A stretch of 64,000 bases of DNA from Martinezella multihospitum (GTDB taxonomy: Bacteria; Pseudomonadota; Alphaproteobacteria; Rhizobiales; Rhizobiaceae). Below are positions 52,160 through 61,094 of the stretch, in pieces. The notes beneath the pieces were generated by a model. That model was not told the origin of the DNA, did no database searches, and worked only from the letters and a program-made list of their open reading frames with translations. The DNA lies in assembly GCF_900094585.1 (NCBI RefSeq), contig NZ_FMAG01000013.1:62001-126000 (forward strand), in the 5' to 3' direction. A program made the position numbers and the translations under genes. Each line of letters begins with the position of its first letter. Position 1 is the stretch's first letter.

Positions 52160-52432
52160 ATGAAGGCATCGCAGTTTTCGGACGCACAGAAGGCGTTCAT
52201 TTTGAAGCAGGGTGATGAAGGTGTGCCGGTGGCGGAGATCTGCCGGAAGGCGGGAATTAGCCAGGCGACCTATTTCAACTGGAAGAAAAAATACGCCGAC
52301 ATGTTGCCGCCGGAGATGAAGAAGCTGAAGCAACTCGAGGACGAGAACGCGCGACTGAAGAAGATCGTCGCGGACCTGACGTTGGACCGTGAGATGTTGC
52401 AGGATGTTATAGAGACTTGGGCCTGCAGTTGA
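52160..52432 (+). pseudogene. IS3-family OrfA remnant
   Basis: A 90-codon frame: the HTH-type transposase N-terminal part with VAEICRKAGISQATYFNWKKKY and the leucine-zipper-like KLKQLEDENARLKKIVADLTLDREMLQDVI are intact. The final residues are replaced where a deletion joins it to OrfB (ETWACS). It cannot act alone. Confidence 0.85.
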
Positions 52433-52770
52433 GGAACAAGACATCGAAGCGAAGGGTAAAAGCCAAGCTTCGAGAAGATCGGCAAATGGCCACCGGACCT
52501 ACCGACGTCTGGGCGATGGACTTCTCACGACCAGGCAAGCCGACCGATAACGCGTTCATTGAAGCGTTCAACGGCCGCTTCCCGGCGGAGTGCCCGCACC
52601 AGCACTGGTTCGTAACCCTTGCGGATGCCCGCGAAAAGATGGAGGATTGGGGTAGATACTACAATGGGGAAAGACCTAATAAGTGCGATCGGCAACAAGG
52701 TGCCGATCTCGTTGGTAAATTCGGGAGGCGCAACCAGCCCACCTTCCTGAAACAAGCCGGAAGACTCTAG
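52417..52770 (+). pseudogene. IS3-family OrfB fragment
   Basis: The fragment starts at LGLQLRNK, continues to TDVWAMDF, and then jumps to SRPGKPTDNAFIEAFNGRF, skipping the central DDE catalytic part. The last part is out of frame: another frame from about 52682 reads SAIGNKVPISLVNSGGATSPPS, the normal C-terminus. TGGACTTC at the junction suggests microhomology deletion. Confidence 0.8.
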
Positions 52771-53063
52771 TCTCCGGTGGCCCAACATTTGGGAGCGGAT
52801 CATTCATCACATATTCAGTTAGATTTTGACGTGCACTTGTGTTGTCGGATTGACTCTGCATAGATATCTCCAATGCTGAGCGCAATATCAATGATCTGGC
52901 AAACACCCATCTTCATCCCCTCGCAAACGTAAGCAAAAGATCGAGACTCTATTGCCAGAAATGAAAAACGTTATTGCGTCTCTAGTAACGTCTGTTGGCG
53001 TAATGACGTTCAAGTACATCTTCGCGGCCAATCGCAATTAAATTATATTTCGAGGTATATTTT

Positions 53064-53957
53064 ATGGAAAATAACTCAAAACATAGGAAAATAATGGACA
53101 AGAAGGGATATTCCTTTTCTAACTTATACAACGAATATGATCGAGTAATGCGACTAGGCGATATTGAGCAAGCGTACGTTTTATTGGAAGCTTATCTGAA
53201 GCAGCTTGATGACCCAAATGCCTGGATGATTTATGGTCAGATACTCCTTTGCTTGGGCCATGAGCTTGCCGCAAAGTCCATTTTTAGAAACTGCTATGAG
53301 CATGCAGCATCCATACATATCGCTGATGTCATTCATGCTGACTGCGAAGCAACGATAGCGTTCGTCGACGACTCACGCAAGTTGTTGTATGTTGCCATTC
53401 CTAAGTGTGCGAGCACAACAGTAAAAAATTATTTTGTAAGAGCGATTTACTCAAAAGATCCATATGAGTCATCACATGACCACCTCAATAACATGATGAG
53501 AGTTGTAAAATTTCGAGAATTTAACAAAAAATATAGCGACTACTACAAATTTACCGTTGTTAGGCCAGCTCAAGATCGCATATCTTCTTATTTTTATGGA
53601 AATATATTAAAAGGTGCCTTAAAAAACAACAGTTGGGGACTTGATGCATTGCGTGGAATTACAACCAAGCCATCGCTATCTCAATTTTTAGGGGATTTTT
53701 TTTCCTATCGGAAAGTATTTATTGACGTTAGGCACCATACCGATCCAATTAACGCATACCTCCCGGAAAAGACTTCCTTAGATGCCATTTATTCAATTAA
53801 TCAAATTGATGAAGTTCGATCACTTATTGAAGATATGTACCATGTAAAATTGGAAGCCTCCAGGCTAATGATCGGAGCTAAAGCGACAGAAGATGTTCAC
53901 TTTTCATCAGAAATGGTGACTTTTTACGAACGAGAACGTCAATATATTGAATTATAG
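53064..53957 (+). CDS. Carbohydrate sulfotransferase (sulfotransfer_2 family)
   Basis: A 297-aa PAPS-dependent sulfotransferase. The 5'-phosphosulfate loop AIPKCASTTVK is at 111-121 and the 3'-phosphate motif VVRPAQDRISSYF at 165-177. Residues 20-90 look like a short TPR-type helical region (EQAYVLLEAYLKQ, WMIYGQILLCLGHELAA). The family transfers sulfate to sugars (chondroitin 4-O-type). Codon use is AT-rich. GAGG lies 8 bases before the ATG. With cysD/cysNC nearby it probably sulfates the island's polysaccharide. It differs from NodH. Confidence 0.82.
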   Translation: MENNSKHRKIMDKKGYSFSNLYNEYDRVMRLGDIEQAYVLLEAYLKQLDDPNAWMIYGQILLCLGHELAAKSIFRNCYEHAASIHIADVIHADCEATIAFVDDSRKLLYVAIPKCASTTVKNYFVRAIYSKDPYESSHDHLNNMMRVVKFREFNKKYSDYYKFTVVRPAQDRISSYFYGNILKGALKNNSWGLDALRGITTKPSLSQFLGDFFSYRKVFIDVRHHTDPINAYLPEKTSLDAIYSINQIDEVRSLIEDMYHVKLEASRLMIGAKATEDVHFSSEMVTFYERERQYIEL

Positions 53958-54115
53958 ATATGCTGACGGAATCAAATAACGCTTAGCCTCACTCCATTTT
54001 TAATCATCAATATCGATTGTCTACCGGATCCAGTAAAACCTTCTATTTTAAAGGCAGGATTTTATAAAAAAAATTGCGAGTTAAATTAAGATATTCTGTG
54101 TAATAAAATTATATC

Positions 54116-54769
54116 CTAACGATTTAAGCGATAGTATGCAGATATAGCGTGGTCGACATTGTCGAAGACAAGAAATCTTCCATCAACTAGAACTATACCT
54201 TTATCGCAATACATCTTTATAGTCTCCATGCTGTGGGAGATGACAATAAGATCGGCATTCTTTCGTCGCTGTTCAAAAGCATGTCTACATCTCTGTTGGA
54301 AGCGCGCATCGCCCACTGCAGTAATTTCGTCTATAAGATAGCAATCAAATTCTATTGCCATTGACAGACCAAACGCAAAGCGAGCCATCATACCAGATGA
54401 GTAAGTTCTAACAGGTGCATTGATATAGTCACCCAGCTCTGCAAATTCCTCCACAAAACGAGCAACTCTGGTTACATTTTCACCGTAAGCACGTGAAACA
54501 AAGTTTAGATTATCCTTGCCAGTCATTTGTGGATGAAAGCCGCCTGAGAACCCCAGGGGCCAAGACACCCGAAGATTCTTTGTTATTCTTCCAGAATTGG
54601 GGAGCATAGTGCCCGCAATCATTCGCATTGTGGTTGATTTTCCGGCGCCATTTACTCCTATAAGAGCATAGGAAGAGCCACTAAGAAATTCTGTATTCAC
54701 GCGGTCAAGAATAACTTTCTTACTTTGTTTTGTTTTGAAAAATTTAGTTACGTTTTCGAATCTGATCAT
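54116..54769 (-). CDS. Capsule/O-antigen ABC export ATPase (KpsT-like)
   Basis: A 217-aa ATPase. Walker A GVNGAGKST is near residue 38; signature YSSGMMARFAFGLS; Walker B CYLIDEITAVGD. Absence of a C-terminal carbohydrate-binding domain fits KpsT (capsule export) rather than Wzt. It drives polysaccharide export with KpsM, encoded 1.6 kb away on the opposite strand. Start: MIRFENVTK at 54769; ATGs further up are less likely. It converges on the sulfotransferase. Confidence 0.87.
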   Translation of the reverse strand: MIRFENVTKFFKTKQSKKVILDRVNTEFLSGSSYALIGVNGAGKSTTMRMIAGTMLPNSGRITKNLRVSWPLGFSGGFHPQMTGKDNLNFVSRAYGENVTRVARFVEEFAELGDYINAPVRTYSSGMMARFAFGLSMAIEFDCYLIDEITAVGDARFQQRCRHAFEQRRKNADLIVISHSMETIKMYCDKGIVLVDGRFLVFDNVDHAISAYYRLNR

Positions 54770-56398
54770 TCTGCATATCACGGTTGCAATCGATGCCAAG
54801 CTCTATTGATTAAATATTGCCTTCGGATTTTCGAAGGTTAGTCAAGGCTTTTGAATTGTCTATTTTCGACATCCCTTATTTGTGTGGTCTGATCGATTCT
54901 ATCGCATCCCGTTCAAGCAAAAAATCTATTTCTCCGAAGTGCGAATAATCTGCCCTATCATTGAACGTGATCAGCCAACGCTAGCGGCTATCCTTGTCAA
55001 CGCCGCGCGAATCTCCCCCAGAAGTCGGCTCTTTCGCAATTTCAGTACAAATCAGGTTCCAATAATACGCGCCCGCATAAGATCACATTCTAGCTCTTCG
55101 ATACATGGTACGTGTAACGAATTTTAGCTTATTGGTCTTGGTCGAAACTGATTCGACACTCCACAGCAATTTCAGCACAGCTTGGGCCGCCTATACCTCG
55201 CGATGGCTCCCAAAACACAAACGAAAACATCAACCAGGGGCCGATAGCCGCACAAGAACTCGTATCAGTTTATCTGCTACGCATCGCGACCGGAACTAAT
55301 ATCCAAGGAAATCGAAGGTGGCATTTCCCTTTCCATCGTTGATCTCTGCAGTAAACAATCTTGATCTTGCCAGATTTATCCGAAACCCGCATTCCGAAAG
55401 GCACGCTCCGCCCTAAGAGCTTCTCCTAGCTGTTCATTCTGGCAGTGAACAAGGCCGTTGTCAGCCTACCGACAGCGAGGAATATCAGAATGCGGCGGCC
55501 TCATCGACAGGCAGATCAAATGTGCACCGCATGAAGAGATTGGCATGACAGGAATTCAAAACACGCCTTACGAACTACCGAATGTTCGCTCGACAGTTTT
55601 TCCGCTGATGATCCAGATTAAGCTGGCCAACCTAGGTACATCACCACTTTAGTACATCCGGCTGCCTTTTCTGTAATGGATGCGGGATTTTTTACGTCAG
55701 TCCGCAGCGACATAGCCAGATACCAAGCCCACACCGGCAGATGTTTATTTACAGCTCAACCGGCCAAGCTCGACGATTTCACCCAGCAACATATCTATAA
55801 CATCTCGACGATAATCGCCACGTATGCTTCCAAGCTCAAGGACCTTTACCAACCCTAATGCGAACTCCGAGCCTTGAAGTAGCTTCCCATGCATAATATT
55901 CCTATCGAGACCTTCAATACGGACACTCGAAAATCGTCGCTCCGCGCTAGCAGCCATCATTCACCTCCTCACTGCAGGTGTTGGATCAGCTTCGAATCCT
56001 CTGCTCACATCACAATTGATCACAGCATCTGTTTTGGGATCATTAAAGGGAGGGTTCTTGACGAACCTTTTCGTCGATTGTCAGCCCGGAAAAGTGATAG
56101 TGAATGTTTGCTCGTTGAGAAAATTCTTTTTTACATGCAATGATGGGAATGTCAGGCTACCGAGCACATCGGGTTGTTCAGTGGTCAAACGGTTAGAAAC
56201 GTATCAATGGAATCACATACTATAAGTTGCTTAAAGGAAGCCACTCATTCAGGACTGTTAAGTTGAGATGGATGTTGGCGGACAGACCGGAGTTCGTGAT
56301 GCACGTTTTAGATGTAGTTAGTATTAATGCTTTAAGTAAGGATCATAAAATCATGATTTTTCTTTAAATTTTAATTGATTCGATATTGGTGTGTGTTT
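54770..56398. other. Gene-poor gap between kpsT-like and kpsM-like genes
   Basis: About 1.6 kb with no convincing coding frame on either strand; the longest open frames are under 85 codons and have no RBS or family features. A minus-strand frame at 55745-55960 (ends DVIDMLLGEIVELG) may be a remnant of a gene. Such a gap inside a capsule cluster suggests deletion and decay, or an undescribed regulatory RNA or leader. Promoters of both flanking genes should lie here. Confidence 0.5.
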
Positions 56399-57202
56399 AT
56401 GCGCAAAGTATATGTTGATCTTAGAAGTCTAAGATACGCAGCTCAACAAAAAATGCATGTTATGAACGCCGTAATGCTTCGCGACATGCGTACACGGTTC
56501 TTCAATCATGGACTCGGATTTCTAATACAATCTCTTTGGCCTCTTGCACATATGATTGTATTACTTATTTTGTATCGCCTCGCGGGGAAAACAACCCCTT
56601 ATGGCGAGAGCTTAAATGTCTTCTTTGCGACCGGTCTCGTCCCAACATTGAGCTTCACCTACATATCGCGATTTATGTCTCTTTCTCTAATTCTAAATAA
56701 ACCGATGTTGGCGTTTCCTGCCGTTCAGTTTACTGATATCCTGTTTGCGCGGGCGTTTTTAGAAATATGCGCTGGCGCAATTACTCTTTTACTTATAATG
56801 CTGATTCTCTGGGCTTTAGGAGATGATCCTACACCGATTGATCCGTTACAGGCACTTCTATGCTATCTTGCGACAATTTTACTTGCCGTGGGTATTGGTA
56901 CATTGGCGGGTGTAGTGGTCATGGTATTCGAATTTTTTGCGACTATTTACGCGCTCCTATGTATCATTTTCTATGTTTCTTCCGGTACACTATTCGTAGC
57001 AAACCAGCTTCCCGATTTCATAGCCATCCCACTTTCATATAATCCTCTAGTCCAATCAGTGGAGTGGATGAGATGCTCGTATTTTGAAAATTACAGTGAT
57101 AGGCTTGTCAACCAGGAATATCTTATTGTTTTTAGTATTAGCTGTCTTGGCCTTGGCTTGTTGCTTGAGAGATTGTTCCGGCGACAAATTATGGAGTCCT
57201 AG
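56399..57202 (+). CDS. Capsule polysaccharide ABC export permease (KpsM-like)
   Basis: A 267-aa permease with six hydrophobic helices of the ABC-2 type. MLRDMRTRFFNHGLGFLIQSLWPLAHM near the N-terminus and YNPLVQSVEWMRCSYFENYSD near the C-terminus are typical for KpsM-type transporters. It pairs with the KpsT-like ATPase to export a polysaccharide across the inner membrane. The outer-membrane and periplasmic partners (KpsD/KpsE) are not in the window. ATG at 56399 is chosen; a GTG at 56393 is possible. Confidence 0.85.
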   Translation: MRKVYVDLRSLRYAAQQKMHVMNAVMLRDMRTRFFNHGLGFLIQSLWPLAHMIVLLILYRLAGKTTPYGESLNVFFATGLVPTLSFTYISRFMSLSLILNKPMLAFPAVQFTDILFARAFLEICAGAITLLLIMLILWALGDDPTPIDPLQALLCYLATILLAVGIGTLAGVVVMVFEFFATIYALLCIIFYVSSGTLFVANQLPDFIAIPLSYNPLVQSVEWMRCSYFENYSDRLVNQEYLIVFSISCLGLGLLLERLFRRQIMES

Positions 57203-57437
57203 TCTGAAGTAAAGTAGAGTTGATTTGGGCAAGACCGAGGTCATCAAGCCGACCGATCAAATCGAAATGTTGACTTTATCCGCTCTCTTAACGATGACAG
57301 ACAACAAGCTGCGACTGTTCAATCAGTGTAGTTCCGCGACATACCATTATCGTTGCACGAAACATTGTTTACGGAAACCAGCCTACCGCGTAAAAAGCTG
57401 TAATTTTGCAACCAACTCAAACCCAACAACGGAAACG
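57203..57437. other. Short intergenic region upstream of cysD
   Basis: 235 bases between kpsM-like and cysD. An in-frame open extension of cysD reaches 57225, but it shows no sulfate adenylyltransferase similarity and is probably non-coding or a relic of another gene. No clear promoter recognised. Confidence 0.4.
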
Positions 57438-58337
57438 ATGTTAACTAACCATCTTCGAGAACTTGAAGCTGAGGCGATTCACATTATTCGAGAGGTTGCC
57501 GCAGAGTTCTCCAATCCTGTAATGCTGTATTCTATTGGAAAAGATTCATCTGTCTTAAAGCATTTAGCGATGAAAGCATTTTTTCCTGGCAAACTACCAT
57601 TCCCATTCCTGCATATCGATACAACTTGGAAATTCAAAGAGATGATTGCCTTTCGCAATCGCCTAGCCGCAGAAGGGGACATTAAGCTTATAACTCATGT
57701 CAATCAAGATGGACTGCGTCAGGGCATAAATCCATTCACTTATAACGCCAGCGTTTACACACAAATTATGAAAACCGAGGCCCTGAGGCAGGCACTCGAC
57801 AACAACAGCTTTGATGCGGCCATTGGCGGTGCCAGGCGCGACGAAGAACGAGCGAGAGCAAAAGAGCGAATCTTCTCATTTCGTACTGCGAACCATTCGT
57901 GGGACCCTAAAAACCAGCGCCCTGAGATATGGAAGACCTATAATACATTAGCGGATAAAGGTGAAACGATACGCGTATTTCCTCTGTCAAATTGGACAGA
58001 ACTCGACGTATGGCAATACATTGCGGAAGAGAATATTTCGATCGTATCGCTCTATTTCGCAGCAAAGCGTCGAGTCATCAATCGCGATGGGGAATTGATC
58101 GTGCTCGATGACGAACGGATGCCGCTTACAGAAAGTGACTTAGTAGAGGAACGATCGGTCCGTTTCCGCACACTCGGATGCTATCCACTGACTGGTGCCG
58201 TTGAATCGACTGCTACATCGATCGTAGATGTTATTAGAGAGATAGTTGTTGCGAAGACCTCAGAGAGGCAGAGTCGTCTGATAGACAGGGGTCATGGCGA
58301 TACGATGGAGAAGAAGAAGCGCGAGGGGTACTTTTAA
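57438..58337 (+). CDS. cysD: Sulfate adenylyltransferase subunit 2 (CysD/NodP)
   Basis: A 299-aa ATP-pyrophosphatase-type subunit. SIGKDSSVLKHLA is the PP-loop; IDTTWKFKEMIAFRN and GARRDEERARAKERIFSFR are hallmark segments; the C-terminus ends GHGDTMEKKKREGYF. With CysN it makes APS from ATP and sulfate. Like NodP it can serve sulfation rather than cysteine synthesis. The stop and the cysNC start share bases (TAATG). AT-rich codon use marks it as part of the island, distinct from a typical GC-rich housekeeping copy. Confidence 0.92.
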   Translation: MLTNHLRELEAEAIHIIREVAAEFSNPVMLYSIGKDSSVLKHLAMKAFFPGKLPFPFLHIDTTWKFKEMIAFRNRLAAEGDIKLITHVNQDGLRQGINPFTYNASVYTQIMKTEALRQALDNNSFDAAIGGARRDEERARAKERIFSFRTANHSWDPKNQRPEIWKTYNTLADKGETIRVFPLSNWTELDVWQYIAEENISIVSLYFAAKRRVINRDGELIVLDDERMPLTESDLVEERSVRFRTLGCYPLTGAVESTATSIVDVIREIVVAKTSERQSRLIDRGHGDTMEKKKREGYF

Positions 58338-60241
58338 TGAGGACCAGAACGAACCCCGATCCCCTTAAAAGCTTGGATAATTTTCCTGGGGATAGAAATG
58401 GAGGATTTTTGCTACGCTTTTTAACTTGCGGCTCTGTTGATGATGGTAAATCTACGCTTATAGGGCGATTGCTTTACGATACGAATAGCGTTTTTGATGA
58501 TCAACTCTTAGTGCTGAAGCAAGAAAGCATCAGATATGGGACAGCTGAAAATGAACTCGACTTTGCCCTTCTTTTGGATGGCTTGGACGCTGAGCGAGAA
58601 CAAGGTATCACGATCGATGTCGCCTATCGATATTTTTCTACGGCAGAGCGGGCGTTCATTGTAGCAGATGCACCTGGCCACGAAGAATACACCCGAAATA
58701 TGATCACCGGCGGATCAACCGCTGATCTCGCAATCGTACTGGTGGATTGCCGCCATGGTGTCCGACAGCAAACCAAACGCCATAGCTTTATTGCATCACT
58801 ACTCGGAATACGCCACATCGTACTTGCAATAAACAAAATGGATCTACTGCAATATCAACGTGAAAGCTATGACAAAATCGTGTCAGATTATACAGCTTTT
58901 GCAGAGAGATTAAAATTTGCGAGCATCAGACCAATTCCGATGTCTGCTCGATATGGGGCAAATGTGATAACGAAGTCGGTCGACATGCCATGGTATGATG
59001 GTCCATCTTTATTAGCTCATTTAGAAAGTATCCCGGTAATCAGCCATACCTTTGAAGAACCATTTCGTTTTCCTGTGCAATGGGTCAATCGACCGAATCT
59101 CGATTTTCGCGGCTTTGCTGGACAGATTGCTGGAGGCTTAGTTTCGGTAGGTGACAAGGTGACCGTTGCGGAGTCCGGCCAACAAACTACCATCAAGCGC
59201 ATTGTTACCTATGACGGTGATCTTTCCTCAGCGTTTGTGGGTCAAGCTGTTACATTAGTTTTAAACGATGAAATCGAGCTTTCCCGAGGAGATATGCTCG
59301 TCTCGCCGACTGCAAGACCAAATGTGTCGGACCAGTTCCAAGCTCATGTTATCTGGTTTAGCCATGAGCCATTAATTCCTGGGCGGCCTTATATTTTGAG
59401 GACAGAGACCGATAACGTGAGCGTCACCATCACGACGTTGAAATACAGCATTGAGATCAACACTTTCACACATGTGTCCGCAAAGACCTTGGCGATAAAT
59501 GAAATTGGTGTATGCAACCTATCAACTCAACGGCCAATTTGCTTTGACAACTATGCTGAAAATCGCATTACCGGAAATTTTATTCTAATTGATCGCTTCA
59601 CGAAAGCGACGGTAGGTGCGGGAATGATTATTCATTCACTCCACCGAGCACACAACATTCATTGGCAAGCGCTCACAATTGATAGAACCGCGCGTGCGGA
59701 ACAAAAGAGGCAACGCCCGGCTGTTTTATGGTTTACCGGCCTTTCTGGCTCCGGCAAATCTACAATAGCCAATCTAGTCGAGAAGCTCCTGCATGCGAAA
59801 GGCAAGCATACCTTTTTACTTGATGGAGATAATGTCCGACATGGATTAAACCGTGATCTCGGCTTTACTGCAGAGGATCGTGTTGAAAATATTCGTCGGA
59901 TTTCCGAAGTAGCGAGACTTATGAGCGACGCTGGGCTTATTGTACTTGTATCGTCTATATCACCGTTCCTGTCTGAACGACAAATGGCAAGGGATTTGAT
60001 GTGCAAAGGCGAGTTCATTGAAATCTTTGTAGATACCCCGATAGAGGAATGCATGCGGCGCGATCCAAAGGGTCTTTACAGGAAGGCTACAGCAGGGCAA
60101 ATTCCTAATTTCACCGGGATCTCTTCGCCTTATGAGAAACCGCCGAACTCAGAAATACACTTGCCCACCATGGGGAAAGACCCTCAAGAACTCGCGCAAC
60201 TGGTGGAGAATTATTTAAATCAGATATACATCCGGTCGTAG
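58337..60241 (+). CDS. cysNC: Bifunctional sulfate adenylyltransferase subunit 1 / APS kinase (CysN-CysC, NodQ-like)
   Basis: A 634-aa fusion. Residues 1-440 are the GTPase CysN: GSVDDGKSTLIGRLLYD (G1), DAPGHEEYTRNM (G3), NKMDLL (G4). Residues about 455-634 are APS kinase: GLSGSGKSTIANLVEKLL (P-loop), DGDNVRHGLNRDLGF and NFTGISSPYE. Together with CysD it makes PAPS, the sulfate donor for the sulfotransferase upstream. NodQ of rhizobia has this architecture. The pair is the last of the island before rfb genes. Confidence 0.93.
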   Translation: MRTRTNPDPLKSLDNFPGDRNGGFLLRFLTCGSVDDGKSTLIGRLLYDTNSVFDDQLLVLKQESIRYGTAENELDFALLLDGLDAEREQGITIDVAYRYFSTAERAFIVADAPGHEEYTRNMITGGSTADLAIVLVDCRHGVRQQTKRHSFIASLLGIRHIVLAINKMDLLQYQRESYDKIVSDYTAFAERLKFASIRPIPMSARYGANVITKSVDMPWYDGPSLLAHLESIPVISHTFEEPFRFPVQWVNRPNLDFRGFAGQIAGGLVSVGDKVTVAESGQQTTIKRIVTYDGDLSSAFVGQAVTLVLNDEIELSRGDMLVSPTARPNVSDQFQAHVIWFSHEPLIPGRPYILRTETDNVSVTITTLKYSIEINTFTHVSAKTLAINEIGVCNLSTQRPICFDNYAENRITGNFILIDRFTKATVGAGMIIHSLHRAHNIHWQALTIDRTARAEQKRQRPAVLWFTGLSGSGKSTIANLVEKLLHAKGKHTFLLDGDNVRHGLNRDLGFTAEDRVENIRRISEVARLMSDAGLIVLVSSISPFLSERQMARDLMCKGEFIEIFVDTPIEECMRRDPKGLYRKATAGQIPNFTGISSPYEKPPNSEIHLPTMGKDPQELAQLVENYLNQIYIRS

Positions 60242-60481
60242 GTCTTATGTCAGCCATCTCCGTAGGCGTGGCTTCAGCTATGTCAGTTCTAAGATTATGG
60301 CACCCGATCGGCCGTCATTACATTTTGTCTCCGCCTGTTTCACTATATCTATGTGACGGAAGCTACAAGCGAGTTGGACGCATCTAACGACTCGTACGAA
60401 AGCATTTCTTTAAGTAAATCAAATGCCGTCCATAGGCAGTTGGCAACGGAGTATGCCGCTACTTGGTGCTCTTCAACGAAT

Positions 60482-61033
60482 CTACAATTTGAACGTTTCG
60501 GCATCCGCGAGCAGCGGTTGCTGCTGATCCTTGGCGGAAAGCGTGAGCGCATCCAGAGTTTTCCAGTCGATGGCGATCTGCGGATCGTCCCAGCGGATGC
60601 CACGATCGCTCTGTGGAGCATAATAATTCGTGGTCTTGTAGAGGAATTCCACATGGTCGCTCAGTGTCAGGAAGCCATGAGCAAACCCTTCGGGTATCCA
60701 CAACTGACGCTTATTTTCTGCAGAGAGATGAACGCCGACCCATTGCCCGAATGTCGGTGAGGATTTCCGGATGTCGACGGCAACGTCGTAGACTTCGCCA
60801 ACTACCACTCGCACCAGCTTCGCCTGCGCATGCGGCGGCAGCTGATAGTGCAAACCACGCAGGACACCGCTGCCCGACCGGCTGTGATTGTCCTGCACGA
60901 AATCGGCGCTTCGGCCGATCGCTGCGTCGAACTTCGCCTTGCTGAAGCTCTCGAAGAAGAAGCCGCGATCGTCTGCAAACACCGTCGGTTCGATGATCTT
61001 GACATCGGGGATAGCGGTATCGATGGCTTTCAT
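60482..61033 (-). CDS. rfbC: dTDP-4-dehydrorhamnose 3,5-epimerase
   Basis: A 183-aa cupin-type epimerase. Catalytic His and Asp are in LRGLHYQLPPHAQAKLVR and VYDVAVDIRKSSPTFG; IPEGFAHGFLTLSD and VEFLYKTTNYYAPQSDRGIRWDDP are typical. It epimerises dTDP-4-keto-6-deoxyglucose at C3 and C5. AGGA lies 7 bases before the ATG. GC content is back to host level. Last gene of the leftward rfb set; it converges with cysNC. Confidence 0.94.
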   Translation of the reverse strand: MKAIDTAIPDVKIIEPTVFADDRGFFFESFSKAKFDAAIGRSADFVQDNHSRSGSGVLRGLHYQLPPHAQAKLVRVVVGEVYDVAVDIRKSSPTFGQWVGVHLSAENKRQLWIPEGFAHGFLTLSDHVEFLYKTTNYYAPQSDRGIRWDDPQIAIDWKTLDALTLSAKDQQQPLLADAETFKL

Positions 61034-61094
61034 TCGTCGTCCTGTTCGGATTGTTTGCAAGGGAGATGCGGCGGCATAAAGCGCGCCTTAGCGA

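Larger units (their letters stand above)
52079..52802 (+). mobile_element. Decayed IS3-family element (IS407-type), internally deleted
   Basis: The ends TGATCTGAACCC (52079) and GGGAGCGGATCA (to 52802) fit imperfect terminal repeats of about 26 bp. Intact elements of this kind are about 1.2-1.3 kb; here 724 bp remain. OrfA is almost complete, but OrfB has lost its front part and its middle, including the DDE segment, and is frameshifted near the end. No clear target duplication is seen. It lies between the glycosyltransferase and sulfotransferase genes. Confidence 0.82.

Noticed and set aside
53064..53957. NodH (Nod factor sulfotransferase)
   Set aside because: PAPS motifs fit the carbohydrate sulfotransfer_2 type; NodH-like sequence and nod genes are absent.
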